Assembly (NCBI RefSeq): GCF_013315815.1
Contig: NZ_CP046051.1
Location: 1,549,501 to 1,613,500, forward strand
Direction of reading: 5' to 3'
Length of the DNA: 64,000 nt
DNA from: Caproicibacterium lactatifermentans
Lineage (GTDB): Bacteria; Bacillota; Clostridia; Oscillospirales; Acutalibacteraceae
Positions 1 through 7,666 of this stretch are shown one piece after another. Under the pieces are notes generated by a model that saw only the letters and a list, made by a program, of their open reading frames with translations, made no database searches and was not told the DNA's origin. Position 1 is the first letter of the stretch. Each line of letters begins with the position of its first letter. Made by a program: the position numbers and the translations under genes.

Positions 1-12
1 AAATGGCTGACA

Positions 13-44
13 AAAAGGCAGATGCCGAAAAGCATCTGCCTTTT
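13..44. terminator. Terminator hairpin downstream of pcrA
   Basis: A 13-base inverted repeat (AAAAGGCAGATGC and its complement) with a short loop is flanked by T-rich runs on both strands. It lies 8 bases beyond the pcrA stop codon, so it should end pcrA transcription. It may also act on a gene to the left of the window. Confidence 0.85.
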
Positions 45-52
45 TTATATGC

Positions 53-2437
53 TTATGCGCGCTTCAGGTGGGCGAAGTTTGCCATAATTCTTTTGGTGCC
101 TTTGCTTTCAAAGGCAATCTCCAGCAGGTGGTCGTTGCCCATCGGGGTGACGGACAGAACCATGCCCTTGCCAAATGCCCTGTGCTCCACCTGGTCGCCG
201 GGGCGGAACTGCAGGGCCTTGTGTGCCTGTGCTGACTGCGGCGCGCCAAAGTGCAGTGCCGACTCCATGGCCGCCTCCCGCACCTCTTTGGAGGACACCG
301 GAAGCGCCGTGCCCGGTTTGGGCTGCTTCCAGCTGCGGGCCGCTGTGTGCTCCATCAGCTCCTCTGGGATTTCCTGTAAGAAGCGGCTGGGGCGGTTCCG
401 ATTTGTGGAACCGAAAATCATGCGGCTCTGTGCGTTGAGGATATACAGCTGTTCGCGTGCGCGGGTAATCGCCACATAGGCCAGCCGGCGTTCCTCTTCC
501 AGCTGTTCCGGACTGTAAATAGCCTGTACACCTGGAAAAATGCCGTCCTCAAAGCCAGGCAGAAACACGACCGGAAACTCCAGCCCTTTGGCTGAGTGCA
601 TGGTCATCATCACAACAGTATCGGCTTTATCGTCATAGTTGTCTATATCCGTCATCAATGAAACTTCCTGCAGGAAGCCGTCCAAGCTGGCCAGCTCACC
701 GTTTTCCTCCTCGTACTGCTGAATATTGCTCTCCAGCTGGCGCAGGTTGGAAATACGGTCCTGTACCTCCAGGTTCGCGGGATTGCCAAGGCTTGCTATG
801 TAATTGGTATCTTCCAAAACTTTATCGTAAAGTTCTTTCAGCGTATGGCTGCCGCTTTCGTTCATATCCATAAAGCCGCGCATAATGTGCGCAAACTGCA
901 GCAGTTTGGGTGCGGTGCGCTTCAGCGGCTCAAACTCGTTCGCATGGTCAATTACATAGAACACACTCTCACCGAGCTGGTCCGCAATTTGGGAGGCAGC
1001 CGCCAGCGTTTTGTCGCCGATACTGCGCTTTGGCTGGTTGATGATACGGCGCAGGCGCATTTCGTCGCTGGCGTTGTTGATAACGCTCAGGTAAGCAATC
1101 ATGTCCCGAATTTCCTTGCGCTCATAAAAGCGCAGGCCGCCGATAATGCGGTACGGAATACCGGATTTTACAAAATTCTTCTCCAGTGCGCTGGACTGTG
1201 TATTCATGCGGTACAGAATGGCATAATCGCTGAACTTTCTGCCATCCGCAACGCCTTCCAAAATCTGCTTGCCGATATAGTCGGCCTCGTCCTGTTCATT
1301 GATGGCCGTATGGGTCTGTATCTTGCTGCCAACGGGGTTCTTTGTCCACAGGGTTTTCCCCTTGCGTTCTTTATTGTTGGAAATAACGGCATTGGCCGCG
1401 TTCAGAATGGTCTGTGTGGAACGGTAATTCTGCTCCAGACGAATGGTTTTCGCGGTGGGAAATGTCTTTTCAAAGCTGAGAATATTTTCAATGGTGGCCC
1501 CGCGGAACTTATAAATACTTTGGTCGTCATCACCGACAACACACAGGTTACCATCTGTTCCGGCCAGCAGCTTAATCAAAACGTACTGCGCATGGTCTGT
1601 ATCCTGATACTCATCTACCATAATATAGCGGAACTTCTTCTGGAAATGTTCCAGAACATCCGGATTCTCCTGCAGCAGCTGGACCGTACAGCTGATAAGG
1701 TCATCAAAATCCATGGCGTCCGCTTCCTTCAGGTGCTGCTGGTACATCTGATAGGCGCGGGCAATCGTTGCGGTGCGATTGTCGTCACCGGCTGCCTGCT
1801 GATAAGCCTTCGGTGTGGTCAGCGTGTCCTTTGCTCTGGAAATCTCGTTCAGCACAACCTTGCAGGAGAGGATTTTTTCGTCAACACCCAGCTCCTTCAG
1901 GCAGTTTTTCATCAGCCGTTTGGAGTCATCGGAATCATAAATGGTAAAATGGGTGCTGTAATCCAGCCGGTCACCAAACTGGCGGAGAATCCGCGCACAG
2001 GAAGAATGGAACGTACTGGCCCATACCTGGCTGCCGGCTTCCCCCAGCATATTTGCCAGACGCTGTTTCAATTCCCCGGCAGCCTTGTTGGTAAAGGTTA
2101 TTGCCAAAATATGCCACGGCGCCACTGGGGACACCGCCAAATGGCTGCGTGTGATTTCCGACAGCGGCGTATCATGATGCAGGTATTCCTGCATATCCGC
2201 TATGTCCTGTTCGCTCAACTGAGACGCAGTATCCTGATAGGCGCTGCCATAACGAATTAAATTGGCAATTCGATTGACCAGCACAGTGGTCTTGCCGCTG
2301 CCGGCACCGGCCAGCACCAGCAGCGGTCCATTCACGGTAAAAACAGCCTCCCGCTGCCTGTCATTTATGCGGGAAAATTCTTTTTCCAAAACCTGTCGTC
2401 TTAACTGCAGTGAAGCTTCACTCAATAAACTCACCAT
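53..2437 (-). CDS. pcrA: ATP-dependent DNA helicase PcrA/UvrD (superfamily 1)
   Basis: This 3'-5' DNA helicase acts in nucleotide excision repair, replication restart and removal of recombinase from DNA. The 794-residue product has the SF1A motifs in order: Walker A GAGSGKTT near residue 44, the DEYQDTD motif II, GDDDQSIYKFRG motif III, QNYRST motif IV, and TMHSAKGLEF and VAITRAREQLY in the C-terminal half. The last 70 residues form the basic tudor-like tail typical of Gram-positive PcrA. About 45 residues (YGSAYQDT to SHLAVSPV) are inserted between motif I and the TFTNKAA motif, which makes the protein somewhat longer than Bacillus PcrA. The ATG start has only a weak ribosome site. It is transcribed away from a small-RNA-like unit about 30 bp upstream. 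Identification is secure. Confidence 0.96.
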   Translation of the reverse strand: MVSLLSEASLQLRRQVLEKEFSRINDRQREAVFTVNGPLLVLAGAGSGKTTVLVNRIANLIRYGSAYQDTASQLSEQDIADMQEYLHHDTPLSEITRSHLAVSPVAPWHILAITFTNKAAGELKQRLANMLGEAGSQVWASTFHSSCARILRQFGDRLDYSTHFTIYDSDDSKRLMKNCLKELGVDEKILSCKVVLNEISRAKDTLTTPKAYQQAAGDDNRTATIARAYQMYQQHLKEADAMDFDDLISCTVQLLQENPDVLEHFQKKFRYIMVDEYQDTDHAQYVLIKLLAGTDGNLCVVGDDDQSIYKFRGATIENILSFEKTFPTAKTIRLEQNYRSTQTILNAANAVISNNKERKGKTLWTKNPVGSKIQTHTAINEQDEADYIGKQILEGVADGRKFSDYAILYRMNTQSSALEKNFVKSGIPYRIIGGLRFYERKEIRDMIAYLSVINNASDEMRLRRIINQPKRSIGDKTLAAASQIADQLGESVFYVIDHANEFEPLKRTAPKLLQFAHIMRGFMDMNESGSHTLKELYDKVLEDTNYIASLGNPANLEVQDRISNLRQLESNIQQYEEENGELASLDGFLQEVSLMTDIDNYDDKADTVVMMTMHSAKGLEFPVVFLPGFEDGIFPGVQAIYSPEQLEEERRLAYVAITRAREQLYILNAQSRMIFGSTNRNRPSRFLQEIPEELMEHTAARSWKQPKPGTALPVSSKEVREAAMESALHFGAPQSAQAHKALQFRPGDQVEHRAFGKGMVLSVTPMGNDHLLEIAFESKGTKRIMANFAHLKRA

Positions 2438-2468
2438 CTAACTTTCATTTTTCAGGACTGGCCTGTAC

Positions 2469-2508
2469 AAAAAGGCCCCGTGCCATCCTGTTGTGCGGGC
2501 GTACGGGG
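2469..2508 (-). terminator. Terminator of candidate small RNA upstream of pcrA
   Basis: On the minus strand a CCCCGT/ACGGGG stem with a long loop is followed by GCC and five T residues. It ends the structured transcript starting near 2641, about 30 bp before the pcrA start, so it could also attenuate pcrA. Confidence 0.65.
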
Positions 2509-2641
2509 TGCTGCGGTGCTTTTTAGCGGGAATGTACACCGGCACTGCATTTGGGAATTTCCCAACCTGCAGGCTGTCCCCGCAAAGCGCTCCTGTCTGC
2601 TTTCCTGTGCCGACCAAAGGCCGGCACTCAAAAAACGTTAC
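2469..2641 (-). ncRNA. Candidate structured small RNA or pcrA leader, family not recognised
   Basis: About 170 bases lie between a strong minus-strand promoter and an intrinsic terminator, with no credible reading frame. Several stems can be read directly. GTGCCGGCC pairs with GGTCGGCAC (9 bp, 3-base loop) near the 5' end. GCGGGGA pairs with TTCCCGC and encloses CTGCA/TGCAG, which encloses TTGGGA/TCCCAA. GCTTT pairs with AAAGC just outside. The core is therefore a long, multiply nested arm. I looked for signatures of SRP RNA (GGAAGGAAGCA), tmRNA, RNase P, T-box (GGTGGTACCGCG) and common riboswitches and found none. It may be an independent RNA or a premature-termination leader of pcrA. Confidence 0.55.
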
Positions 2642-2647
2642 TTTCTT

Positions 2648-2676
2648 ATTATAGCTTATTCTGTGGGCGATTTCAA
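2648..2676 (-). promoter_or_regulatory. Sigma-A promoter for candidate small RNA / pcrA
   Basis: Read on the minus strand, TTGAAA (2671-2676) and TATAAT (2648-2653) are separated by exactly 17 bp. The predicted start is near 2641. It is back to back with the AraC-gene promoter at 2707-2735. Confidence 0.8.
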
Positions 2677-2706
2677 ATTCATTTTTTTATATGTTTCGAC
2701 ACGGAA

Positions 2707-2735
2707 TTGCGCAATCTTTCGAAAAGTCATATACT
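2707..2735 (+). promoter_or_regulatory. Promoter of AraC-family regulator gene
   Basis: TTGCGC (2707-2712) and TATACT (2730-2735) are separated by 17 bp, about 30 bp before the regulator's start codon. Confidence 0.65.
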
Positions 2736-2764
2736 GATGAAAATGGGAAAGGCGGCAGAATGGA

Positions 2765-3601
2765 ATGAAAAAAGATGCTTTTCGGCGTTCTTACAAAGGA
2801 GAAAGCTATAACCTCGGTCTGGCTGTATACAGCTGCGGCATTCAGCGCTGTCCTCCCTCACACTCTTGGGGGCCGGGCATCCGCGACCATTACCTTATCC
2901 ATTATATTGTCCGCGGCAAAGGCCGCTTCTCGACCGGCGGCAGGACCTGGCAGCTGCGGGCAGGTGATGCGTTTTTGGTGCGGCCAAAGATTATTGCCAG
3001 CTACCAGGCAGACCAGGAGCAGCCGTGGGAATACGACTGGGTTGGCTTTAATGGCAGCGATGCCAGCCATTTGCTGTGCCAAACTGGCCTGCTGGATATG
3101 GCACCGGTTTTTCACTGCCCGCCGGACAACCACTTTCACGAGCTTCTGACCAATATCACCTCCGTTTCCGGCTCCTCCTCCAGTGCGGAAGCGCGTATGG
3201 AAAGCGGCCTGCTGCTGTTTTTGGCAAACTTGATGGATACTTTTGGCGGCCAAATGCCCCGCAGTGACGTTGGCTACAGTTATGTACAAAAAGCCATTCA
3301 GTTTATCGACCGCAATTATTCCAGTGATATTGATATTGCCCACATCGCACAAAGTGCCGGCGTTTCCCGCAGTCACCTGTACCGGCTGTTTATGACCTAC
3401 ATCAATATGCCGCCCAATGAGTACCTGACACGCTACCGTATTAACAAAGCTGCTTCCTTTCTACGGGAAGGCGGGCTGACCGTTGGGGAAGCTGCCTATT
3501 CTGCCGGCTTTTCGGACCAGCTGTATTTTTCCCGTGTCTTTAAAAAGTATATGGGCATACCGCCCAGTCAGCTGTGTCCAAGGAATTTTAAAAGGAAATA
3601 A
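2765..3601 (+). CDS. AraC-family transcriptional regulator with cupin N-terminus
   Basis: The 278-residue protein is the usual length for a one-component sugar-type AraC regulator. Residues 1-150 form a cupin-like effector domain with the pattern HYLIHYIVRGKG, the turn between ligand-binding beta strands. The C-terminal 100 residues carry two helix-turn-helix motifs: IDIAHIAQSAGVSRSHLYRLF, and the second around VGEAAYSAGFSDQLYFSRVFKK, ending in the family signature GIPPSQ. The start ATG follows an out-of-frame ATG-GAA-TGA and has a modest ribosome site. The gene stands alone with its own promoter. The radical SAM gene downstream on the same strand, 261 bp away, is a possible target by position only. 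The ligand cannot be predicted. Confidence 0.9.
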   Translation: MKKDAFRRSYKGESYNLGLAVYSCGIQRCPPSHSWGPGIRDHYLIHYIVRGKGRFSTGGRTWQLRAGDAFLVRPKIIASYQADQEQPWEYDWVGFNGSDASHLLCQTGLLDMAPVFHCPPDNHFHELLTNITSVSGSSSSAEARMESGLLLFLANLMDTFGGQMPRSDVGYSYVQKAIQFIDRNYSSDIDIAHIAQSAGVSRSHLYRLFMTYINMPPNEYLTRYRINKAASFLREGGLTVGEAAYSAGFSDQLYFSRVFKKYMGIPPSQLCPRNFKRK

Positions 3602-3862
3602 TGCATATCTTTATTGAGATTCATCTACATCCCTATCACACATTTCCTTTTTTTCTTCTTAAAAACGCCGTTATTTAACCCAAAAAGAAAAATCGTGTTA
3701 CAATTTTACTGTTTTGTCACTTTTTTTTACAAAAAAACTTTCTTGTCTAAGGACAAAACCAAAATTTGAATTAAAATTTCTTATATACACAGAATACAGC
3801 GCTGCAAATTCTTACGCCCTTCTGCGTATTGAGAGTATCTATCTTTGTAGGAGGAATTATAT
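3602..3862 (+). promoter_or_regulatory. AT-rich intergenic region with inverted repeat before the radical SAM gene
   Basis: No reading frame is present. The stretch is very AT-rich. It contains a perfect inverted repeat TTGTC-TAAG-GACAA at 3743-3756, about 105 bp before the start codon, a plausible operator. The sigma-A hexamers are not clear enough to call. The AGGAGG ribosome site at about 3850 sits at good spacing from the ATG at 3863. Confidence 0.4.
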
Positions 3863-5359
3863 ATGGCAAATAGCAGTATAAAAGAAAGCCTCGAGAAATT
3901 TGGCATTAAAACCGCTCTCGGGTACCTGCGCAAGGATCCGGAAAAGAATGTTCCTAAACTTTTAGATATGATTGAAAAGGTAGATACAACCCATGCCTTT
4001 TCCGAAGCGCTCTACAATTTCCGCTGGGCAATGGATAACCCGGACTCCAACTGGTATAAACTCATTATGAAAGTCCTGAAGGAAACTGACCGGCACATTC
4101 TGGAAACATTCTTTACAAACTTCTTTATGAACGCTACCCTTATCGGCGGCAAAAAGCAGATGGAATACCGCAAAAAGTACGGCTGCAACGTCCCGTGGGC
4201 AATCCTGCTGGATCCCACAAGCGCCTGCAACCTGCACTGCACCGGCTGCTGGGCTGCTGAATATGGCAACAAACTGAACCTGACTTTCGATGAAATCGAT
4301 GACATTATCAACCAGGGTACCGCAATGGGTACTTATATGTACATTTACACCGGCGGTGAACCGCTTGTGCGTAAAGATGACCTGATTAAACTGTGTGAAA
4401 AGCACAACGACTGTGTCTTCCAGTGCTTTACCAACTCTACCCTGGTTGACGACAAGTTTGCTTCCGAAATTCAGCGCGTAGGCAATTTCAGTCCGGTTAT
4501 CTCCGTAGAAGGCTTTGAAGAAGCAACGGACAGCCGCCGCGGCAAAGGTACTTTCCAGAAGGTCAGCAAGGCAATGGATATCCTGACCGCGCACCATGTG
4601 CCGTTTGGTGTTTCCTGCTGCTATACCAGCCAGAACGTTGCCTCCATCGGCAGCGAGGAATTCTTTGACTGGATGATTGCAAAGGGTGCTTTCTACGCTT
4701 GGTTCTTTACATATATGCCTATCGGCGTAGATGCACCAACCGACCTGATGGCAACTGCGGAGCAGCGTGAATATATGTATCATAAAATCCGCGCTTACCG
4801 TGAAAACAAAGCAATCTTTACCATGGACTTCTGGAACGATGCAGAATACGTCTATGGCTGCATTGCCGGCGGTCGGTCTTACCTGCACATCAACGCAAAC
4901 GGTGACGTGGAACCCTGTGTCTTTATTCACTACAGTGATTCCAACGTTCGCCAGAAGAGCCTTCTGGAAGCATACTGCAGCCCAATGTTCATGCAGTACC
5001 ACAAGAATCAGCCTTTCAACCACAATATGCTGCGTCCCTGCCCTGTTCTGGATAACCCGTATCATCTGGAAAAAATGGTTGAAAAAACCGATGCGCACTG
5101 TACTGACCTTTTGAAGCAGGAGTCCGCACATGACCTGTGCGCAAAGTGTGCACCGATTGCAGAACGCTGGAAAGGATTTGCGGACCGTCTGTGGAAAGAA
5201 AGCGGTCCGGATGGCCGTCATCATATGCAGTGCGAAGACACAATTCTCCCTGAGAACCGTCTGAGTGAAGATGAACTGGCAACCATGCAGGAATCTGTAG
5301 ACTTTGCGAATGCAAAGAAAGAGGAAAGAATTTCTGCTGGGAAAAAGAATTTAGAATAA
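3863..5359 (+). CDS. Radical SAM protein with Cys-rich C-terminal region
   Basis: The 498-residue protein begins with about 110 residues of helical N-terminal domain. A radical SAM core follows: the [4Fe-4S] motif CNLHCTGC gives C122, C126 and C129, and the SAM-contacting GGEP lies at 164-167. The C-terminal part has C333, C352, C372, C393, C413, C426 and C429. The spacing resembles a SPASM/twitch-type auxiliary-cluster domain, with CAKCAPIAERWKG near 426-438. Such enzymes use 5'-deoxyadenosyl radicals, often to modify peptides. I see no precursor peptide gene next to it, so the substrate is unknown. A shorter paralogue that lacks the cluster motif lies 1 kb downstream on the opposite strand (6296-7351). 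It has its own AGGAGG site and a terminator 20 bp after the stop. Confidence 0.88.
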   Translation: MANSSIKESLEKFGIKTALGYLRKDPEKNVPKLLDMIEKVDTTHAFSEALYNFRWAMDNPDSNWYKLIMKVLKETDRHILETFFTNFFMNATLIGGKKQMEYRKKYGCNVPWAILLDPTSACNLHCTGCWAAEYGNKLNLTFDEIDDIINQGTAMGTYMYIYTGGEPLVRKDDLIKLCEKHNDCVFQCFTNSTLVDDKFASEIQRVGNFSPVISVEGFEEATDSRRGKGTFQKVSKAMDILTAHHVPFGVSCCYTSQNVASIGSEEFFDWMIAKGAFYAWFFTYMPIGVDAPTDLMATAEQREYMYHKIRAYRENKAIFTMDFWNDAEYVYGCIAGGRSYLHINANGDVEPCVFIHYSDSNVRQKSLLEAYCSPMFMQYHKNQPFNHNMLRPCPVLDNPYHLEKMVEKTDAHCTDLLKQESAHDLCAKCAPIAERWKGFADRLWKESGPDGRHHMQCEDTILPENRLSEDELATMQESVDFANAKKEERISAGKKNLE

Positions 5360-5378
5360 TAAAGAAACTGTCGTTTTC

Positions 5379-5412
5379 AAAACGGAAGCCATTGAAAAGG
5401 CTTCCGTTTTTT
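5379..5412 (+). terminator. Terminator of radical SAM gene
   Basis: AACGGAAGCC pairs with GGCTTCCGTT around an 8-base loop and is followed by a T run. It lies 20 bp beyond the stop codon. Confidence 0.88.
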
Positions 5413-5430
5413 ATATATGTATATAAACAG

Positions 5431-5459
5431 AAAAAAGGCACCCGCAAACAGCGGATGTC
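5431..5459 (-). terminator. Terminator of candidate small RNA
   Basis: On the minus strand GACATCCGC pairs with GCGGGTGCC (one mismatch and one G-T pair) around a 5-base loop, followed at once by six T residues. Confidence 0.75.
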
Positions 5460-5612
5460 TCATAATATTTGGTCCCGTGTAACGCCCGGGTTATCGACTG
5501 CTATACCTGCTTTTGTTGATTGGCCTTTGGAACAGTTCATAAATGACTTCAACACCGAATTCGAAGCCTCCGGTTTGGCATGAAAAGATAGGCTTGTTGA
5601 ATATTTTCAACT
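5431..5612 (-). ncRNA. Candidate small RNA (about 180 nt), family not recognised
   Basis: This is a stand-alone minus-strand unit with a near-consensus promoter, about 180 bases of non-coding sequence and an intrinsic terminator. It converges on the radical SAM terminator, so it is not the leader of any gene. Visible pairings are GTTGAA/TTCAAC at the very 5' end, AAGCCT with AGGCTT, or alternatively GGCTTC with GAAGTC, plus GGTAT with ATA(A)CC, and CCCG with CGGG. The competing use of GGCTT could mean two conformations. Size and promoter strength would suit a 6S-type RNA, but I could not draw the long closing rod expected of 6S. The identity is open. Confidence 0.55.
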
Positions 5613-5617
5613 TATTT

Positions 5618-5646
5618 AGTATAACACACTCTGTTGCTCTTGTCAA
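5618..5646 (-). promoter_or_regulatory. Strong sigma-A promoter of candidate small RNA
   Basis: On the minus strand, consensus TTGACA (5641-5646) and TATACT (5618-5623) are 17 bp apart. This matches the adjacent tRNA promoter in both hexamers and in spacing, and suggests constitutive high-level transcription. Confidence 0.82.
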
Positions 5647-5764
5647 GTTTCCTCACGGCCTGTCGAACACCGCAAGACACGCAAAACATATTAGAAAGTA
5701 TTGTTTTCACAATAAAACTAATGGGGTACATCGATGGTGACAGTTTATTTCAATTTTGATAAAG

Positions 5765-5809
5765 AAGAATCCCCAAAAGCCTTAAGAACACCGGCTTTTG
5801 GGGATTCTT
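5765..5809 (-). terminator. Terminator of the tRNA operon
   Basis: A 15-base inverted repeat (GAATCCCCAAAAGCC and complement) with an 11-base loop is followed on the minus strand by a T-rich run, 6 bases after the tRNA-Gln CCA. Confidence 0.85.
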
Positions 5810-5814
5810 TTGTT

Positions 5815-5889
5815 TGGCTGGGCTGGCGGGATTCGGACCCACGCGTGATGGAGTCAAAGTCCATTGCCTTACCGCTTGGCTACAGCCCA
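5815..5889 (-). tRNA. tRNA-Gln (anticodon TTG)
   Basis: The 75-base cloverleaf includes an encoded CCA. The acceptor stem is TGGGCTG/CAGCCCA with discriminator G. The anticodon loop CTTTGAC is closed by ATGGA/TCCAT, and the T loop is TTCGAAT. It is last in the four-gene operon. Confidence 0.96.
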
Positions 5890-5953
5890 ATAAAATATTG
5901 ATATTATAAAAATACGGAGCGTGGAAAATTCCACGCCCCGTAATCGTGTGCTG

Positions 5954-6031
5954 TGGGGTGGAAGATGGGATTCGAACCCACGGTCTCCAGAGCCACAATC
6001 TGGCGCTTTAACCAGCTAAGCTACATCCACC
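5954..6031 (-). tRNA. tRNA-His (anticodon GTG)
   Basis: The anticodon loop TTGTGGC is closed by CCAGA/TCTGG. The extra 5' G (position -1) faces discriminator C, the histidine identity element. The CCA is encoded. The acceptor stem shows one T-T mismatch. Confidence 0.95.
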
Positions 6032-6034
6032 ATT

Positions 6035-6111
<77 letters not shown>

Positions 6112-6123
6112 GTATCCCTTTTA

Positions 6124-6197
6124 TGGAGCGAGTGATGGGAATCGAACCCACACTACCAGCTTGGAAGGCTGGAGTTCTACCATTGAACTACACTCGC
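6124..6197 (-). tRNA. tRNA-Gly (anticodon TCC)
   Basis: The acceptor stem is GCGAGTG/CACTCGC with discriminator T and encoded CCA. The anticodon loop CTTCCAA is closed by CCAGC/GCTGG. It is the first tRNA of the operon. Confidence 0.96.
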
Positions 6198-6214
6198 AAT
6201 TAGCAACGATTAGT

Positions 6215-6243
6215 AGTATAGCATGTGGGAACATATTTGTCAA
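6215..6243 (-). promoter_or_regulatory. Promoter of the tRNA Gly-Arg-His-Gln operon
   Basis: TTGACA (6238-6243) and TATACT (6215-6220), read on the minus strand, are 17 bp apart. The predicted start is about 10 bases before the tRNA-Gly 5' end. Confidence 0.88.
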
Positions 6244-6295
6244 GAAAAATCTACAAATTTCTGCATTCTCATTTCGTCGCTGCCAACGCTGTTTT

Positions 6296-7351
6296 TTACT
6301 GTACAGCACCCGTTCGGGGCGCAGATGCTTCCGGCGGATGGGGAAGCACTTCCGTCAGCAGTTCCTGCAGTGTATGGTCCCGCAAGCTGCGGGCTTTCAT
6401 CGGATAGCAGCCCGGTGCCGCCTCGGAAATGCCATCTGCATTAAAAGTCAACACACAAGGGTCCGAAGAAATGACACCATCAATAAAGGCAAGATCCGCA
6501 TAAAAATCGATGCAGAAGACCGGCTCACTTTGCGTCTGACGGCATTTTAGAATCTCACTGCGTACTTCCCTGCGTTTCTGAGAAGAGCATGTCCTGAGCG
6601 CTATAAAGAAAAAGAAAGGCGTTCTGGCCTGCAGAACTTGCGGCAGCAGTTCCCGCTGATAAAACGCCTTTTGGAAGGTATCATCGTACGGATACCATGC
6701 GGCAAAAAAGCAGTGTCGGCTGTTCATCTGTTTGGCTGTCTGTAAGAAGCCGTCGTCACAGTGCAGGCATAGAAGCGTATTTTTCACCTGCAATATTACA
6801 GTAATCAGTTCATCGGACACCTGCCGGTTTTCGCAAAACAAGACAAAAGCACAGTCAGGATGATTTTCCAGCACAGGGACCAGCTCCATGGGGGCCTCTT
6901 CCCCATTGCTGAAAATCATATAACTATAAATGCCAAGTTCTTCCCCCTGCTGAATGGCACGGTCCAACATCTGTGGGGTAAATAAGCCACTTTTTGAGAA
7001 ATGAAAGATAAGCGTCCACGGGACATTGTAGCCGGCTGCCTTTTCCAATGTACGCACCGTGCGGGCACCGACCGTCCAGCCGTTGTAGGCAAGATTCATT
7101 CCGAACGTTTTCAGTTGCTTTTGGTCAGCGTTTACGACCAGGTCATGAATCCATTTATAATAAGAACTGTTTTCATTGTGCAGCATTTCACCAAAAATAT
7201 CAAAAAAATAGCGCTGAAATCTGCCTTTTGCAAAATAAGTACCCAAATCCACCAACTGCCGCACACTGCGTTTCGGGTCCCGTTCAATATCTTTAAAGCC
7301 CTTCTCTACAGCAGCACTGATGAAGGACCGCAGCATTGCATCTGACCTCAT
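6296..7351 (-). CDS. Radical SAM-like protein lacking the [4Fe-4S] motif (paralogue of 3863-5359)
   Basis: The 351-residue protein aligns by eye with the radical SAM protein at 3863-5359 almost end to end. Both have NVPW at residues 109-112, a similar N-terminal helical region (SYYKWIHDLV against NWYKLIMKVL) and a similar late block (FNADGISEA against INANGDVEP). The segment that carries CxxxCxxC in the partner is replaced here by a shorter run (FHFSKSGLFTPQMLD), a loss of about 17 residues. GGEP is replaced by SNGEEAP. The later conserved cysteines are mostly absent and the C-terminal Cys region is missing. It therefore cannot bind the catalytic cluster and is probably a non-catalytic partner or regulator. 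The frame is intact, which argues against simple decay. Function is unknown. Confidence 0.82.
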   Translation of the reverse strand: MRSDAMLRSFISAAVEKGFKDIERDPKRSVRQLVDLGTYFAKGRFQRYFFDIFGEMLHNENSSYYKWIHDLVVNADQKQLKTFGMNLAYNGWTVGARTVRTLEKAAGYNVPWTLIFHFSKSGLFTPQMLDRAIQQGEELGIYSYMIFSNGEEAPMELVPVLENHPDCAFVLFCENRQVSDELITVILQVKNTLLCLHCDDGFLQTAKQMNSRHCFFAAWYPYDDTFQKAFYQRELLPQVLQARTPFFFFIALRTCSSQKRREVRSEILKCRQTQSEPVFCIDFYADLAFIDGVISSDPCVLTFNADGISEAAPGCYPMKARSLRDHTLQELLTEVLPHPPEASAPRTGAVQ

Positions 7352-7666
7352 CTTGCCACCCGCTTTCTTTCTTAACTTCCCTGTTCATACAGGTTTTCTA
7401 TTTACAATATCATTTATTACTATAACCGTTTTCTACAGCAGTCTAAATAGACAAACTTTCGCATATGTCATAAAAGCAGACGCTTTTTTTCAGTTGTCGT
7501 ATCACTTTTTGTAGAAAAATCCTTTAATGCCGATTCTTTTTTACAGTGCGGTAAAAAGAATATTTGTCAAAACAATTTTTTTCTGCTATTCTTATTAAAG
7601 TATCGTTTTGCACAGCGAAAGCTATGCCGTTTCCTTTTCGGCAGAACAAAGAAGGAGATATATTTT
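7352..7666 (+). promoter_or_regulatory. Divergent intergenic region with degV promoter
   Basis: This AT-rich region has no gene. TTGTCA (7564-7569) and TATTCT (7587-7592) with a 17-bp spacer should drive degV. A small hairpin (TGCCG/CGGCA) lies in the resulting 5' leader. For the divergent gene at 6296-7351 the best minus-strand candidate is TTTAGA-17-TATAGT, which is weak. Confidence 0.6.

Noticed and set aside
845..2260. Long open frame (471 codons) antisense to pcrA
   Set aside because: It has no ribosome site or domain motif. It exists because pcrA codon usage leaves the opposite strand open. Similar antisense frames over ptb-like, opp and ecf genes were rejected for the same reason.
2469..2641. 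SRP RNA, tmRNA, RNase P or T-box identity for the pcrA-upstream RNA
   Set aside because: None of the conserved sequences of these families can be found, so it is left as an unassigned RNA.
5392..5583. 63-codon plus-strand frame over the candidate small RNA
   Set aside because: It starts inside a terminator hairpin, has no ribosome site, and the opposite strand has the promoter and terminator that define the transcript.
5431..5612. 6S RNA identity for the RNA near the tRNA operon
   Set aside because: Size and promoter fit, but the 5' and 3' ends do not pair into the long rod with central bubble. Only a covariance search could decide.
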